NCBI RefSeq assembly: GCF_016586355.1
Contig: NZ_BLYI01000035.1
Span: 1 to 64,000 of the forward strand
Source: Anaerostipes butyraticus
GTDB lineage: Bacteria > Bacillota > Clostridia > Lachnospirales > Lachnospiraceae
Direction of reading: 5' to 3'
Length of the DNA: 64,000 nt
Made by a program: the position numbers and the translations under genes. Below, piece by piece: positions 11,397 through 20,949 of the stretch. Under the pieces are notes generated by a model. That model had not been told where the DNA came from and ran no database searches. It saw nothing but the letters and a program-made list of their open reading frames with translations. The stretch's first letter is position 1. Every line of letters begins with the position of its first letter.

Positions 11397-12929
11397 TTAT
11401 TGAAATAAAAATCCTGCCGCCAGATATCCTGCCGCGGCTATCACTCCCGAAATAATAAAATACGGCTGAGACGTAATATACTGCTCATACACCTTGACCC
11501 GGCATGCCCTTGCGGACAACACTCCCAGATCTGAGATCACACAGGCATTCGCACCGAACAATCCGGCGGAAATCAGTGCTCCCAGACACAGCGGCACATT
11601 GGCCCCCACTTTCGGAAGCACCACCATAAGGATCGGGATCGCAATCTGATACAATGTATAATTGAGACTGTACAGATATTCACTGCAGCTGAAAAATATA
11701 AAAATCAATACCGGAAGAAGCGTTGCAAACGGAATGGCACTGCACACAGACTCTACGAACGCTTCCATTCCCATGGTATACATCACTTCCTGAATGCTGT
11801 ATCCGAGCATCAGGATAATTACCATATCCATCATATCCAGAAATCCGTCTACGATACACTGCATATATTCCGCTACAGTCATAATTCCCTGAAAAATCAG
11901 CAGCATCCCCGTGAAAATTGCCGCAATCCCAAATGCCATGTAACAATCCAGACCGGTTGCGATCAATGCAGCCATAATCGATGCAATCGGCAGGATCAGA
12001 TTCAGAATGCTGACATTTTGTTTCCTCGGATCACTTTCATCAAAATCATCTTCATCCTCCTCATCTTCCCCATTCTCATCAATCTCTCCAGCCGCCAGGC
12101 CTCCCATCTGTTTTCCTTCTTCCGCCATGGCGTAGGCTTTCTTCATCGGCCCGATTTTCGGAAAAATGCCAATGGCAAATAAAAACGCTACAACGCAGGC
12201 AATGACTGCGTAAAACATAAATGGAATCGAATGAAGGAAGATACTGACTGCTTCTGCCCTGTTTTTTACATTATCTGCTGCCGCGATCTGATAAATAATA
12301 AAATATCCCCATGCGCCAAATGGCAGAATTGCAGACACACAAATACTGAACGTCCGGATCACATAGGCAAGAGCCAGTCTCGGTTTCTGAATTGCGTCGA
12401 TCAGCGGAGAAAACGAAGCTCCGGAAGTCAGTGTAGAAACATAGTCATCAATTGATGCAGCCCCTGCATAAAGCCCGGCTGTTCCCAGCACCGCATGCTC
12501 GCTTTTCCCGAATCTGGAAGTCACAAAATCTGCAAAAGCTTTGGTGCTTCCACTCCTTCTCAGAGCGATGATGATCCCTCCGGAAAGAAAAAACGACATA
12601 TACATCTCAATATTTTCCGAATCTGCCAGCACCATCTGCAGATCTCCAAAAAATCCCTGTACCGCCGCTGTCTTATACCAGAGAATATACATGGAAAATG
12701 TTCCCAGCAAAAGACTGCTCATTACATCTTTTGTCACAAGCGCATAGACAAACAGTCCTGCCAGAGGAGCCAGAATTAAAATGCTTCCTTCTACCACATC
12801 TCTTGGCAGAAGAAAAAACACCACATTCAAAGTCAGGAAAAAAGTCCAAAGCTTCACCATCTTTGGATGGATCCTTCTGGGATTCATATAATATATCATC
12901 CTTCTGATGATACTTTTGTCATTTTTCAT
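11397..12929 (-). CDS. NhaC-type Na+/H+ antiporter family transporter
   Basis: A polytopic membrane protein of 510 aa with about 11-12 hydrophobic segments. The segment GAASIDDYVSTLTSGASFSPL resembles the conserved DDY-containing helix of NhaC-family antiporters. A long acidic loop at about residues 285-305 (GEDEEDEDDFDESDP) separates the two halves. The likely role is cation/proton or organic-acid exchange at the cell membrane; the substrate is inference. It is a single-gene unit between two terminators. Confidence 0.75.
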   Translation of the reverse strand: MKNDKSIIRRMIYYMNPRRIHPKMVKLWTFFLTLNVVFFLLPRDVVEGSILILAPLAGLFVYALVTKDVMSSLLLGTFSMYILWYKTAAVQGFFGDLQMVLADSENIEMYMSFFLSGGIIIALRRSGSTKAFADFVTSRFGKSEHAVLGTAGLYAGAASIDDYVSTLTSGASFSPLIDAIQKPRLALAYVIRTFSICVSAILPFGAWGYFIIYQIAAADNVKNRAEAVSIFLHSIPFMFYAVIACVVAFLFAIGIFPKIGPMKKAYAMAEEGKQMGGLAAGEIDENGEDEEDEDDFDESDPRKQNVSILNLILPIASIMAALIATGLDCYMAFGIAAIFTGMLLIFQGIMTVAEYMQCIVDGFLDMMDMVIILMLGYSIQEVMYTMGMEAFVESVCSAIPFATLLPVLIFIFFSCSEYLYSLNYTLYQIAIPILMVVLPKVGANVPLCLGALISAGLFGANACVISDLGVLSARACRVKVYEQYITSQPYFIISGVIAAAGYLAAGFLFQ

Positions 12930-13046
12930 ATAAATTCCTTTCTTTCTTCTTTTTGCAAATCAGCTGTACCTGATTTTTTACATTCTACTATATCTCTTTT
13001 CAAAACACCAGATAAAATTTAGATTCCTCCAGCCCCTCATTTCCCC

Positions 13047-13091
13047 AAAAAAACAAAGAGCCTTCTGCCATCCTCAGGCAGAAAGCTCTTT
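13047..13091 (-). terminator. Terminator of the potassium uptake operon
   Basis: AAAGAGCCTTCTGCC and GGCAGAAAGCTCTTT pair imperfectly (13055-13091). The A run at 13047-13053 reads as a T run on the minus strand, just after the ktrA-like gene. Confidence 0.85.
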
Positions 13092-13107
13092 CCTTCCCTT
13101 TTCTCTT

Positions 13108-13782
13108 TTATTTTTGCCACTCAGTAAGTTTGATGATTCCCTCACTGCTTCCGGAAATGATCAGCACATCCTCTTCCCGGAATACATAATCCGGATTCAC
13201 ATATTCCATAACCTCATTGTTATTTTCAATCGCAATGATATTCAGCCCGAATCTGGCACGGAAATTAACTTCCTGTACAGATTTTCCAAGCAGAGCTTCC
13301 GGAACCGTCAGCTTCGAAATATTGATCTTTTCACTTAATTTAATAAAATCGATCACTCCGGAAGATTCCAGACAATTTGCCAGGCGGATCGCCATATCCT
13401 GCTCCGGATATACGACTTCCGCGCCCAGACGTTTCAAAATTTCTCCATGTTCCGGACTGGTTGCTTTTGAAATTACCCTTGGAATTCCCATTCCTACCAG
13501 GTTCAGTGTCGTCAGAATAGAAGACTCCATATGGGTTCCGATACAGACAATGACTACATCGCAATTCTGGATTCCTGTATCCAGCAGAACCTCTTTGTCC
13601 AGAGAATTGACCACAAGAGCGTTTTCCGTCAGTTCCCGGATCTTACGGATTTTATCCTCATCCCGGTCCAGCACCATGATCTCTGCACCTGATTCCGCCA
13701 GTTCTTCTGTCAGGGCAAATCCAAATCTTCCAAGTCCTATGACTCCATAAGTCGTTGCTTTTTTTTTCTGCTTTCCAAACAT
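13108..13782 (-). CDS. ktrA: Trk/Ktr potassium uptake regulatory subunit (TrkA family)
   Basis: Cytoplasmic gating subunit for the neighbouring potassium transporter. Residues 12-135 form an RCK_N/TrkA-N Rossmann domain (YGVIGLGRFGFALTEEL, with acidic residues in VLDRDED) that binds NAD(H) or ATP/ADP. Residues about 140-224 are a TrkA-C domain (SVQEVNFRARFGLNIIAIE). At 224 aa it has the single-unit Ktr size. It lies 21 bases downstream of the membrane subunit and closes the operon. Confidence 0.92.
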   Translation of the reverse strand: MFGKQKKKATTYGVIGLGRFGFALTEELAESGAEIMVLDRDEDKIRKIRELTENALVVNSLDKEVLLDTGIQNCDVVIVCIGTHMESSILTTLNLVGMGIPRVISKATSPEHGEILKRLGAEVVYPEQDMAIRLANCLESSGVIDFIKLSEKINISKLTVPEALLGKSVQEVNFRARFGLNIIAIENNNEVMEYVNPDYVFREEDVLIISGSSEGIIKLTEWQK

Positions 13783-13803
13783 GTTCCTTCTCCTCCTGCA
13801 TTT

Positions 13804-15108
13804 TTATCCAATTGCAATATTTCCTTCTGAATATCTTACTCTGTCACCTACAGAGAAATGCCATAAAGTTGCGATGGTAAGCGGTCCCAGACGTCCAATG
13901 TACATAATCAGGATAGACAGCAGTTTGCTCCCTATGGACAAATCCGGCGTGATTCCCGTTGACAGCCCTACCGTACCAAATGCGCTCGTCACCTCAAACA
14001 GCGCGTCTCTAAGCGCCACTCCCGGATCCATAACCATCATAAGATAAGTTCCTCCGATCACGACTCCCAGCGCTAAAAATGTGATAACGGACGCTTTGCG
14101 GAAAGAGTCTTTTGGCACCGCATAATGGAAGGCTTTTTCTCCGCTGTTGGTTGCTGCGGATTTCAGTCCCTGCAGCAGCACAAAAAATGTGCTTGTCTTA
14201 ATACCGCCTCCGGTAGATCCCGGAGATGCTCCGATAAACATCAGTACGATCAGCACAAGCAGTCCCGGCGTGGTAAATTCTTTCAGCGGATATGTAGAAA
14301 ATCCTGCCGTTCTGGCTGATATACTGTTGAAAAACGCTCCCATCCATGAAATATTTTCCGTCAGCTTCAGCATAACAGCTCCGCTGAGGATCAAAACAGC
14401 ACTTACGCTGATAACCACTTTTGCGTGCATGGACAGCTTTTTCCATCGTAATCTCGCATCTACCAGCTCCCGGATAACCAGGAATCCGATTCCTCCAAAC
14501 ACGATCAGCCCGCAGGTCACAAGGTTCAGCATAATATTATCCTGGTAGGGAATCAGATTCGTTCCCCCTCCCAGGATATCAAACCCTGAGTTATTAAATG
14601 CCGCTACTGAGTGAAACAGGCTGACCCCTGCCGCTTTCAGCGGATGATAGCGGTGGATAAACACGGTAAAACTTAATAAGGCCCCAATTCCTTCAAATAC
14701 AAGGGTTGTTAAAAATACACTTTTTACAAACCGGATCAGTCCTTTTCCTGAATCCAGGTTCATGGCTTCCTTGATCAGCTTTCTGCCTTTCAGATTTACT
14801 TTCTTTCCTATGGCGATAATAATTCCTGCTCCTACGGCAGTAACTCCAAGACCCCCGATCTGGATCAGTCCGCCAAGGAAAAACTGTCCCAGGGGAGTAA
14901 ACGTATCCCCCGCGTCAATAGCAATCAGTCCGGTTACACACACAGCGCTGGTAGAAGTATACAGCGCGTCAATATAATGTACCGTTACTCCGTCCTGAAT
15001 GCTGCATGGCAGCATCAAAAGACCGGATCCAATCAAAATTACAAGGGCAAATCCGAGAGCAATGATTCGTCCCGGCGGCTGCCGTTTCAATTTCTGTAAA
15101 AGATTCAT
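13804..15108 (-). CDS. ktrB: Trk/Ktr potassium uptake membrane subunit (TrkH family)
   Basis: Membrane pore subunit for potassium (with sodium) uptake. The 434 aa protein has the four pore-loop repeats of the SKT superfamily; visible ones are YTSTSAVCVTGL, AFNNSGFDILGG, SARTAGFSTYPL and TSAFGTVGLSTGI. It sits between the response regulator and the ktrA-like gene, all on the minus strand. The operon structure implies control by the upstream two-component system. Confidence 0.93.
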   Translation of the reverse strand: MNLLQKLKRQPPGRIIALGFALVILIGSGLLMLPCSIQDGVTVHYIDALYTSTSAVCVTGLIAIDAGDTFTPLGQFFLGGLIQIGGLGVTAVGAGIIIAIGKKVNLKGRKLIKEAMNLDSGKGLIRFVKSVFLTTLVFEGIGALLSFTVFIHRYHPLKAAGVSLFHSVAAFNNSGFDILGGGTNLIPYQDNIMLNLVTCGLIVFGGIGFLVIRELVDARLRWKKLSMHAKVVISVSAVLILSGAVMLKLTENISWMGAFFNSISARTAGFSTYPLKEFTTPGLLVLIVLMFIGASPGSTGGGIKTSTFFVLLQGLKSAATNSGEKAFHYAVPKDSFRKASVITFLALGVVIGGTYLMMVMDPGVALRDALFEVTSAFGTVGLSTGITPDLSIGSKLLSILIMYIGRLGPLTIATLWHFSVGDRVRYSEGNIAIG

Positions 15109-15119
15109 GTTCAGTCTCC

Positions 15120-15824
15120 TTATTCATTATACATTCGATATCCTACACCTAATTCATTGGAAATATACTGGTTAGCCCCTGGTTTGATCCCAAGTTTTTT
15201 CCGTATATTTGCCATATTGACCTGGAGTTTTTTTACGCTTCCCCGGTCTGAAGAACCCCAGATCGCCTGTATGATGGCAGAATATGTCATCACTTTCCCG
15301 GCATGTTCCGATAACAGCGCCACGATATTATATTCTGTCTGCGTCAGCTTCACTGGCTTCTCCTTCATTGTCACTGACCGGCTTTCATAGTCGATGGCCA
15401 GATCTTTTAAGACAAACCGACTTTGTCCGTCCGTCTCTGTTTCATTTCCATGGCGGCTGTTTCGCAGAGCCGCCCTTACTCTTGCCAGAAGTTCTTCCGT
15501 TCCAAAAGGTTTCGTTACATAGTCATTCGCGCCCAGATCCAGTGCCTGTACTTTATCTTTTTCCTGCGTTCTCGCAGACAAGACAATGATTGGCACCGTA
15601 TGCGCTTTTCGAATTTCCTTTATAAATTCTGTTCCGTCAAAATCCGGAAGTCCCAGATCCAGAATGATCAGATCCGGATAATAGGAAGAAAACATCAGTT
15701 TTCCCTGGGTGCCGTTTTTAGAGTCCAGCACCTGGTATCCATTGGCCTCTAATATGGTTTTGATAAAACTTCGAATATTGGATTCATCCTCTATGATCAG
15801 TATCTTATATTTGTTGTTGCTCAT
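15120..15824 (-). CDS. kdpE: KdpE-like response regulator
   Basis: An OmpR/PhoB-type response regulator of 234 aa. The receiver domain (residues 1-120) has the phospho-acceptor in LIILDLGLPDFDG (about Asp56) and the conserved Lys in DYVTKPF. The C-terminal winged helix has LTQTEYNIVALLSEHAGKV and GSVKKLQVNMANIRKKLG, typical of KdpE. It follows the kinase gene after 9 bases and precedes ktrB. No kdpFABC genes are in the window. Confidence 0.9.
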   Translation of the reverse strand: MSNNKYKILIIEDESNIRSFIKTILEANGYQVLDSKNGTQGKLMFSSYYPDLIILDLGLPDFDGTEFIKEIRKAHTVPIIVLSARTQEKDKVQALDLGANDYVTKPFGTEELLARVRAALRNSRHGNETETDGQSRFVLKDLAIDYESRSVTMKEKPVKLTQTEYNIVALLSEHAGKVMTYSAIIQAIWGSSDRGSVKKLQVNMANIRKKLGIKPGANQYISNELGVGYRMYNE

Positions 15825-15833
15825 TTCCCGTTA

Positions 15834-16883
15834 TTATCCCTCCATACTCAAATCAAAACGGAACTCCGCTCCTCCATTTTCCCGGTTGGCTGCGGTAATG
15901 CTGCCGCCATGAGCTTTTACGATTGCCGCACATACGGAAAGTCCGATTCCCATATTGCTTTTTTTGCAGTCAGCTCTGGTTCCTTTCCGGTCCAGATATC
16001 CGGTAAACAGATCATTGATCTGTTCTTTCGGAATCCCACATCCGTTATCCGCTATAGAAAACACTGCTTTCTCTCCTTCCAGCTTAACACGAATTAACAA
16101 TTCTGTCATTCCCTGTGCATGCTGAACCGCATTCTCCAGAAGATTTAAAAACACCTGCTCGATCAGCATGGCATCCATGGGAACCGTAATGAATTCTTCC
16201 GACATTTCAATCGCTACTTCTGTTTCCGGGTAACGTTTTGAAAATTTGACCAGAACCGTATCCAGCAGTTCTTCAATGACGGTAGGCATCTTTACGATTT
16301 TCACATTCTCATCGCCAATCTTCGTAATAGACAAAAGATTCTCCACCATCCGGATCAGCCATTCGGAATCTTCTTTCATTTCTTTTAAAAGTTCTTTCTG
16401 CTGATCCCTGCTCAGATCATCATAATTCTCCATCAGGGCGGAACTGGCGCCATATATGGTGGTCAGCGGCGTCCGGAGATCGTGGGAAACCGCCCGGAGA
16501 AGGTTTGCCCTCATCCGTTCCTTCTCGCTTTCAGCCCGTATTTTCTTTTCTTTCTTTACTTTGGTCGTCAGCGTGCTGGTTAAAATGGTAATGATCAGCA
16601 TGATCACCGCCGAGAAAATACTTTCCGGCACAGAAAAATTAAATGTAAAATATGGAAACGTAAATGCGAACGTAACCGCAAGCACACTGAACAAAGAGGC
16701 TATGATCGGAAGCACATATCCTTCTGCCGTCATAGCGATCAAAAAGACCGCCAGGACAAAAATCGTAGGAATCAGAGTATCCGTATGAAATATCGTCTGG
16801 ATCACCAGACTGATTCCGAAAGATACTGCCAGGATAAAAACCGGAAGCAGAAGATTCCTCGCACATTTTTTTAAGTACTCCAT
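15834..16883 (-). CDS. KdpD-like sensor histidine kinase lacking the N-terminal KdpD domain
   Basis: A membrane sensor kinase that should phosphorylate the adjacent KdpE-like regulator. Residues about 12-105 hold four membrane segments of the DUF4118/KdpD type. A HisKA domain follows with the phospho-His in RAVSHDLRTPL, then the HATPase domain with NLLENAVQHA and SIADNGCGIP. The N-terminal osmosensitive KdpD and USP domains of full KdpD are absent. The ATG at 16883 follows AGGAGGGAGGG; an in-frame ATG at 16910 overlaps that site and is rejected. The protein is 349 aa. Confidence 0.88.
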   Translation of the reverse strand: MEYLKKCARNLLLPVFILAVSFGISLVIQTIFHTDTLIPTIFVLAVFLIAMTAEGYVLPIIASLFSVLAVTFAFTFPYFTFNFSVPESIFSAVIMLIITILTSTLTTKVKKEKKIRAESEKERMRANLLRAVSHDLRTPLTTIYGASSALMENYDDLSRDQQKELLKEMKEDSEWLIRMVENLLSITKIGDENVKIVKMPTVIEELLDTVLVKFSKRYPETEVAIEMSEEFITVPMDAMLIEQVFLNLLENAVQHAQGMTELLIRVKLEGEKAVFSIADNGCGIPKEQINDLFTGYLDRKGTRADCKKSNMGIGLSVCAAIVKAHGGSITAANRENGGAEFRFDLSMEG

Positions 16884-16963
16884 GCAGCCCTCCCTCCTGT
16901 CATAATGCATAATTGTAGCATGATTCCGGTAAAGAAACAGCTAAGATTTTTAAAAATTCCCTC

Positions 16964-16991
16964 TTGACGAATCTCCTCTTCCTGTAGTATT
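16964..16991 (+). promoter_or_regulatory. Likely promoter of the pfl riboswitch operon
   Basis: TTGACG (16964-16969) is followed after 16 bases by AGTATT with a TG extension (TGTAGTATT). It lies just before the ZTP riboswitch. Confidence 0.5.
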
Positions 16992-17001
16992 TTAGAAGCA
17001 C

Positions 17002-17078
17002 AAGGTCATATGACTGACGGAAACCGTGGAATCAACCACAAGGAAGTATGATCATAGTAAAAGCCGACCGTCTGGGCA
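17002..17078 (+). promoter_or_regulatory. ZTP/ZMP riboswitch (pfl motif)
   Basis: The region carries the conserved pfl-motif parts: GACTGACGGAAACCGTGG, then CCACAAGGAAGTATGATC, and the second conserved block CCGTCTGGGCA. This RNA class binds ZTP/ZMP, a signal of low 10-formyl-tetrahydrofolate. It stands before pflA and pflB, whose formate product feeds one-carbon metabolism, the association after which the motif was named. The second block overlaps the terminator stem, as expected for transcriptional control. Confidence 0.92.
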
Positions 17079-17107
17079 ATCTGCCTGGATGGTGCGGCTT
17101 TTTTTAT
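17061..17107 (+). terminator. Riboswitch-controlled terminator
   Basis: AAGCCGACCGTCTGGGCA pairs with TGCCTGGATGGTGCGGCTT and is followed by seven T. The 5' arm contains part of the ZTP aptamer, so ligand binding should prevent terminator formation. Confidence 0.88.
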
Positions 17108-17185
17108 TCCAGGAAGCCTTCTTTCTTTTCAGGCAGGCATCATTTTTCGCAGGAAAACAACAGATTACAAAAAGGGAGGCCGATC

Positions 17186-17905
17186 ATGGCAGCTGGCAAA
17201 ATTCACTCTATGGAATCGATGGGACTGGTAGACGGACCAGGTATCCGCACTGTCATCTTTCTGCAGGGATGTTCTCTCCGCTGCAGATTCTGTCACAATC
17301 CTGATACATGGGATTTTGATGGAGGGGAAACAATAGAACCACAGGAACTGGTACAAAAGATCGCCCGGTTCCGTCCTTACTTCAAAGATAACGGAGGCGT
17401 AACCTTTTCCGGAGGAGAGCCTTTGATGCAGCCGGAATTCTTATCTGAGACGCTGAGACTCTGTAAGAAAGAAGGCATCCACACCTGTATCGATACCGCA
17501 GGATGCGGCACCGGCAATTATGATGAGATCTTAAAGTATACAGATCTTGTTCTGCTGGATATCAAACAGGTGGAAGAAGAAGCTTACCGGCATATGACAG
17601 GCCGGTCCATGGATCACTTTAACCAGTTTCTCCAGGCACTCAAAGACCATGGAACTCCGATCTGGATCCGCCAGGTGGTAATCCCGGGAATGACTGATTC
17701 CAGAGATTACATGGAACAGCTGAAACGCTATGTGGACAATATTCCCAATGTAGAAAAAGTTGAGCTGCTGCCATATCATCTGCTGGGTGCCAATAAGTAT
17801 GAAGTTATGGGAATCCCTTACCCGCTCTGCGGTGTTCCTGCCATGGACAAAGACGAAACAGCAAATTTGCAAAAAGAATTTTTTGGAGGATATGATCATG
17901 TTTAA
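17186..17905 (+). CDS. pflA: Pyruvate formate-lyase activating enzyme
   Basis: Radical SAM enzyme that installs the glycyl radical on PflB. The [4Fe-4S] motif is [14 protein letters not shown] (CxxxCxxC), preceded by [17 protein letters not shown] and followed by [14 protein letters not shown]. The ATG at 17186 follows GGGAGG; an upstream in-frame ATG at 17048 would start inside the riboswitch and is rejected. The protein is 239 aa, the usual size. It overlaps the pflB start by 8 bases, so the two are translationally coupled, with the activase first. Confidence 0.95.
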   Translation: MAAGKIHSMESMGLVDGPGIRTVIFLQGCSLRCRFCHNPDTWDFDGGETIEPQELVQKIARFRPYFKDNGGVTFSGGEPLMQPEFLSETLRLCKKEGIHTCIDTAGCGTGNYDEILKYTDLVLLDIKQVEEEAYRHMTGRSMDHFNQFLQALKDHGTPIWIRQVVIPGMTDSRDYMEQLKRYVDNIPNVEKVELLPYHLLGANKYEVMGIPYPLCGVPAMDKDETANLQKEFFGGYDHV

Positions 17906-20129
17906 AGAATGGAATGGATTTAACGAAGGAGAATGGACAAAAGAAATCAATGTAAGAAATTTTATCCAGAAAAACTATACCTTATACGAAGGCGATGAAT
18001 CATTCCTGGAAGATCCAACTGAAAAAACAAAGAAAGTCTGGAACCGGTGTGAAGAACTGATTCTGGAAGAATTGAAAAAGGGAGGAGTCCTGGATGTGGA
18101 GACTAATATCATCTCCGGCGTCACTAATTTCGCTCCCGGCTATATTGACAAAGAGAATGAAGTTATCGTAGGACTTCAGACTGACGCTCCGCTAAAACGT
18201 ATGGTAAACTTATACGGCGGAAAACGTATGGCAAAAAGCTCCCTGGAGCAGTATGGATATAAATTAAATGAAGAAATCGATCAGCATTTTAACGAATACC
18301 GCAAGACTCACAACGAAGGAGTATTCGATGCTTATCCGGAAAGAACAAGAAAAGCAAGACATGCAGGTCTCCTCACCGGTCTTCCGGACGCTTACGGCCG
18401 TGGACGTATCATCGGTGACTACCGCCGTGCCGCCCTCTACGGAATTGATTTCCTTGTAGAAGAAAAGAAAAAAGATCTGGCTGAACTGGACGGGCCGATG
18501 ACAGAAGACAGAATCCGCTTAAGAGAAGAGGTTTCTGAACAGATCCGCGCTCTTGGCGCTGTCAAGGAAATGGCTGCATCTTACGGCGTTGACATTTCCA
18601 AACCTGCTTCTAACGCAAGAGAAGCCGTTCAGGCGACCTACATGGCATATCTGGCCGGCATCAAGGAAAACAACGGAGCTGCAACTTCTCTGGGACGTAC
18701 TTCTACATTCCTGGATATTTATATTGAGCGCGACCTGAAAAACGGCGTTATCACAGAAGCGGAAGCTCAGGAGCTGATCGATCAGTTTATCATTAAGCTG
18801 CGCCTTGTCCGCCACTTAAGAACTCCGGAATACAATGAGTTATTCGGCGGAGATCCTACATGGGTAACCGAATCCATCGGCGGCGTTGGCATCAACGGAA
18901 AACCTCTGGTAACGAAAAACTCTTTCCGTTACCTTCACACATTATATAACCTGGGAACTGCCCCGGAACCAAACCTGACTGTTTTATGGTCTGAAAAACT
19001 TCCGGCAAACTTCAAACGTTTCTGCTCCAAGGTATCCATTGATACGGATTCCATCCAGTATGAGAATGATGATGTTATGCGTCCGATCTACGGTGACGAC
19101 TACGCCATCGCATGCTGTGTTTCCGCCATGAAAGTCGGAAAACAGACACAGCTTTTCGGAGCAAGATGCAACCTGGCAAAATCACTGCTCTACGCTATCA
19201 ATGGAGGAGTTGATGAGCGCTACGGCACAGAAGTTGTCCCTGGCATCGAGCCGATTACAGATGAAATCCTGGATTACGATAAAGTTATGGCAAATTACAA
19301 AAAAGTCATGGCTTATGTGGCAGAATTATATGTAGATACGGTAAACATCATCCACTATATGCACGACAAATATGCCTATGAAGCCAGCCAGTTTGCTTTC
19401 CATGACACACATCTGGAAAGGATTGCAGCATACGGCATTGCCGGATTATCCATTGCCGCAGATTCTCTGTCTGCCATCCGGTACGCCAGGGTAAAACCAA
19501 TCCGCAATGAACAGGGCATCGCCGTTGACTTCGAGACAACCGGTGATTTCCCGAAATACGGAAATGATGACAACCGCGCCGATGATATTGCGGTAGATAT
19601 TGTCACCACATTCTCCAATGAGTTAAAGAAACATCCGGTTTACCGAAACGCCATCCATACATTATCCGCTCTGACCATTACGTCAAACGTTATGTACGGC
19701 AAAAAGACCGGTTCTACTCCAGACGGAAGAAAACTTGGAGAACCTCTTGCCCCTGGTGCAAACCCAATGCATGGACGCGATAAGAACGGCGCTCTGGCTT
19801 CCTTAAACTCTGTTGCCAAAATTCCTTACCGGGATGTCTGCCAGGATGGAGTCTCCAATACATTCTCCATTGTACCGGATGCTCTTGGTAAAGATCAGAA
19901 TCAGAGGGAAAGCAACTTAACCGCGATCTTAGACGGATATTTCGTACAGGGAGCCCATCATCTGAATGTTAACGTATTAAACCGTGAAACTCTGATCGAT
20001 GCAATGGATCATCCTGAAAAATATCCGACACTTACGATCCGCGTTTCCGGATATGCCGTAAACTTTAACCGCTTATCCAGAGAACAGCAGGAAGAAGTCA
20101 TCAGCAGAACCTTCCATCAGAGCATGTAA
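17898..20129 (+). CDS. pflB: Formate C-acetyltransferase (pyruvate formate-lyase)
   Basis: Converts pyruvate and CoA to acetyl-CoA and formate without oxygen. The catalytic cysteine pair is in [11 protein letters not shown] (Cys406-Cys407) and the glycyl radical site is in [14 protein letters not shown] (Gly718) near the C terminus. The ATG at 17898 lies 8 bases after GGAGG; the ATG at 17892 is too close to it. The protein is 743 aa, in line with the family. It is the second gene of the riboswitch-controlled operon and ends before a strong terminator. Confidence 0.97.
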   Translation: MFKEWNGFNEGEWTKEINVRNFIQKNYTLYEGDESFLEDPTEKTKKVWNRCEELILEELKKGGVLDVETNIISGVTNFAPGYIDKENEVIVGLQTDAPLKRMVNLYGGKRMAKSSLEQYGYKLNEEIDQHFNEYRKTHNEGVFDAYPERTRKARHAGLLTGLPDAYGRGRIIGDYRRAALYGIDFLVEEKKKDLAELDGPMTEDRIRLREEVSEQIRALGAVKEMAASYGVDISKPASNAREAVQATYMAYLAGIKENNGAATSLGRTSTFLDIYIERDLKNGVITEAEAQELIDQFIIKLRLVRHLRTPEYNELFGGDPTWVTESIGGVGINGKPLVTKNSFRYLHTLYNLGTAPEPNLTVLWSEKLPANFKRFCSKVSIDTDSIQYENDDVMRPIYGDDYAIACCVSAMKVGKQTQLFGARCNLAKSLLYAINGGVDERYGTEVVPGIEPITDEILDYDKVMANYKKVMAYVAELYVDTVNIIHYMHDKYAYEASQFAFHDTHLERIAAYGIAGLSIAADSLSAIRYARVKPIRNEQGIAVDFETTGDFPKYGNDDNRADDIAVDIVTTFSNELKKHPVYRNAIHTLSALTITSNVMYGKKTGSTPDGRKLGEPLAPGANPMHGRDKNGALASLNSVAKIPYRDVCQDGVSNTFSIVPDALGKDQNQRESNLTAILDGYFVQGAHHLNVNVLNRETLIDAMDHPEKYPTLTIRVSGYAVNFNRLSREQQEEVISRTFHQSM

Positions 20130-20160
20130 TTTCATTTTATTTCACATATACAACAACAAA

Positions 20161-20204
20161 AATGCCGCAGGGTGCCGGAAATTTCTTCCGTTTCCTGCGG
20201 CATT
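20161..20204. terminator. Terminator after pflB
   Basis: An 11 bp perfect stem (AATGCCGCAGG at 20161-20171, CCTGCGGCATT at 20194-20204) between convergent operons. A and T runs are modest on both sides; it may act in both directions. Confidence 0.8.
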
Positions 20205-20210
20205 GCTCTG

Positions 20211-20945
20211 TTACAGTTTTGCCAGGATTCTTTTTTTGTATTCTAAAAACTCTCTGGTCAGATTAAAGTCTTTCCTGCGGGGCTTTGGTTCCCTGATCAC
20301 AATTTCTTCCGTAATTCTTCCCGGTTTTCCAGTCAAAAGATAAATACGGTCTGACAATAAAATAGCCTCCTCAATATCATGAGTAATAAACAATGTCGAC
20401 ATTTTGATCTTGTCCATTACCTTCAGATACCATTCATGCATGTCATGCTTCGTCAGTGTATCCAGCGCGCTGAACGGTTCATCCAGAAGCGCGACATTTT
20501 TGGAAAACATATAGGTCCGCAGCAGCGCCGCTCTCTGGCGCATCCCGCCAGACAGCTGTCTTGGATATTTTTTCTGAGTTCCTTCCAGCCCAAATTCCTT
20601 AAAAAACTCTCCCGCTCTCTTCCGGGCCTCTTTTTTCTTCATTCCCTTGATTTCCATAGGCAGCGCCACGTTATCTTCAATGGTGCGGTACGGAAGAAGC
20701 AGATCCTTTTGCAGCATATAGCTTACATGTCCCGGCTGTCCTGTGATATCTTTCCCATCCAGAAGAACCCTTCCTTTCCCCGGTTTCGCAAGTCCCGAAA
20801 TCACATGAAACAGCGTCGTTTTTCCTCCGCCGCTGGCTCCCAGAAGCGAAACGAGTTCATGGTCATGAAGTTCTATCTGAATATCTTCTATGATATTTTC
20901 TTTTTCATATGCAAATGATACATCTTCCACAATCAATTCTGACAT
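20211..20945 (-). CDS. ABC transporter ATPase, thiamine-type (ThiZ/SsuB/TauB family)
   Basis: Energises the adjacent permease and binding protein. Walker A is LGASGGGKTTL, the signature is QLSGGMRQRAALLR, Walker B is NVALLDEPFSALD and the switch His is in TLFITHDIEEAI. At 244 aa it is a single nucleotide-binding domain of the nitrate/sulfonate/taurine group. The TPP riboswitch upstream of the operon points to thiamine or a thiamine precursor as the cargo. It is the last gene of the operon. Confidence 0.9.
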   Translation of the reverse strand: MSELIVEDVSFAYEKENIIEDIQIELHDHELVSLLGASGGGKTTLFHVISGLAKPGKGRVLLDGKDITGQPGHVSYMLQKDLLLPYRTIEDNVALPMEIKGMKKKEARKRAGEFFKEFGLEGTQKKYPRQLSGGMRQRAALLRTYMFSKNVALLDEPFSALDTLTKHDMHEWYLKVMDKIKMSTLFITHDIEEAILLSDRIYLLTGKPGRITEEIVIREPKPRRKDFNLTREFLEYKKRILAKL

Positions 20946-20949
20946 TTTT

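Noticed and set aside
17048-17185. An upstream in-frame ATG extending pflA
   Set aside because: It would place the start inside the riboswitch and its terminator and has no ribosome binding site; the ATG at 17186 follows GGGAGG and gives the normal PflA length.
17760-17897. An upstream in-frame start extending pflB
   Set aside because: This stretch lies within pflA in another frame and has no site; the ATG at 17898 lies 8 bases after GGAGG.
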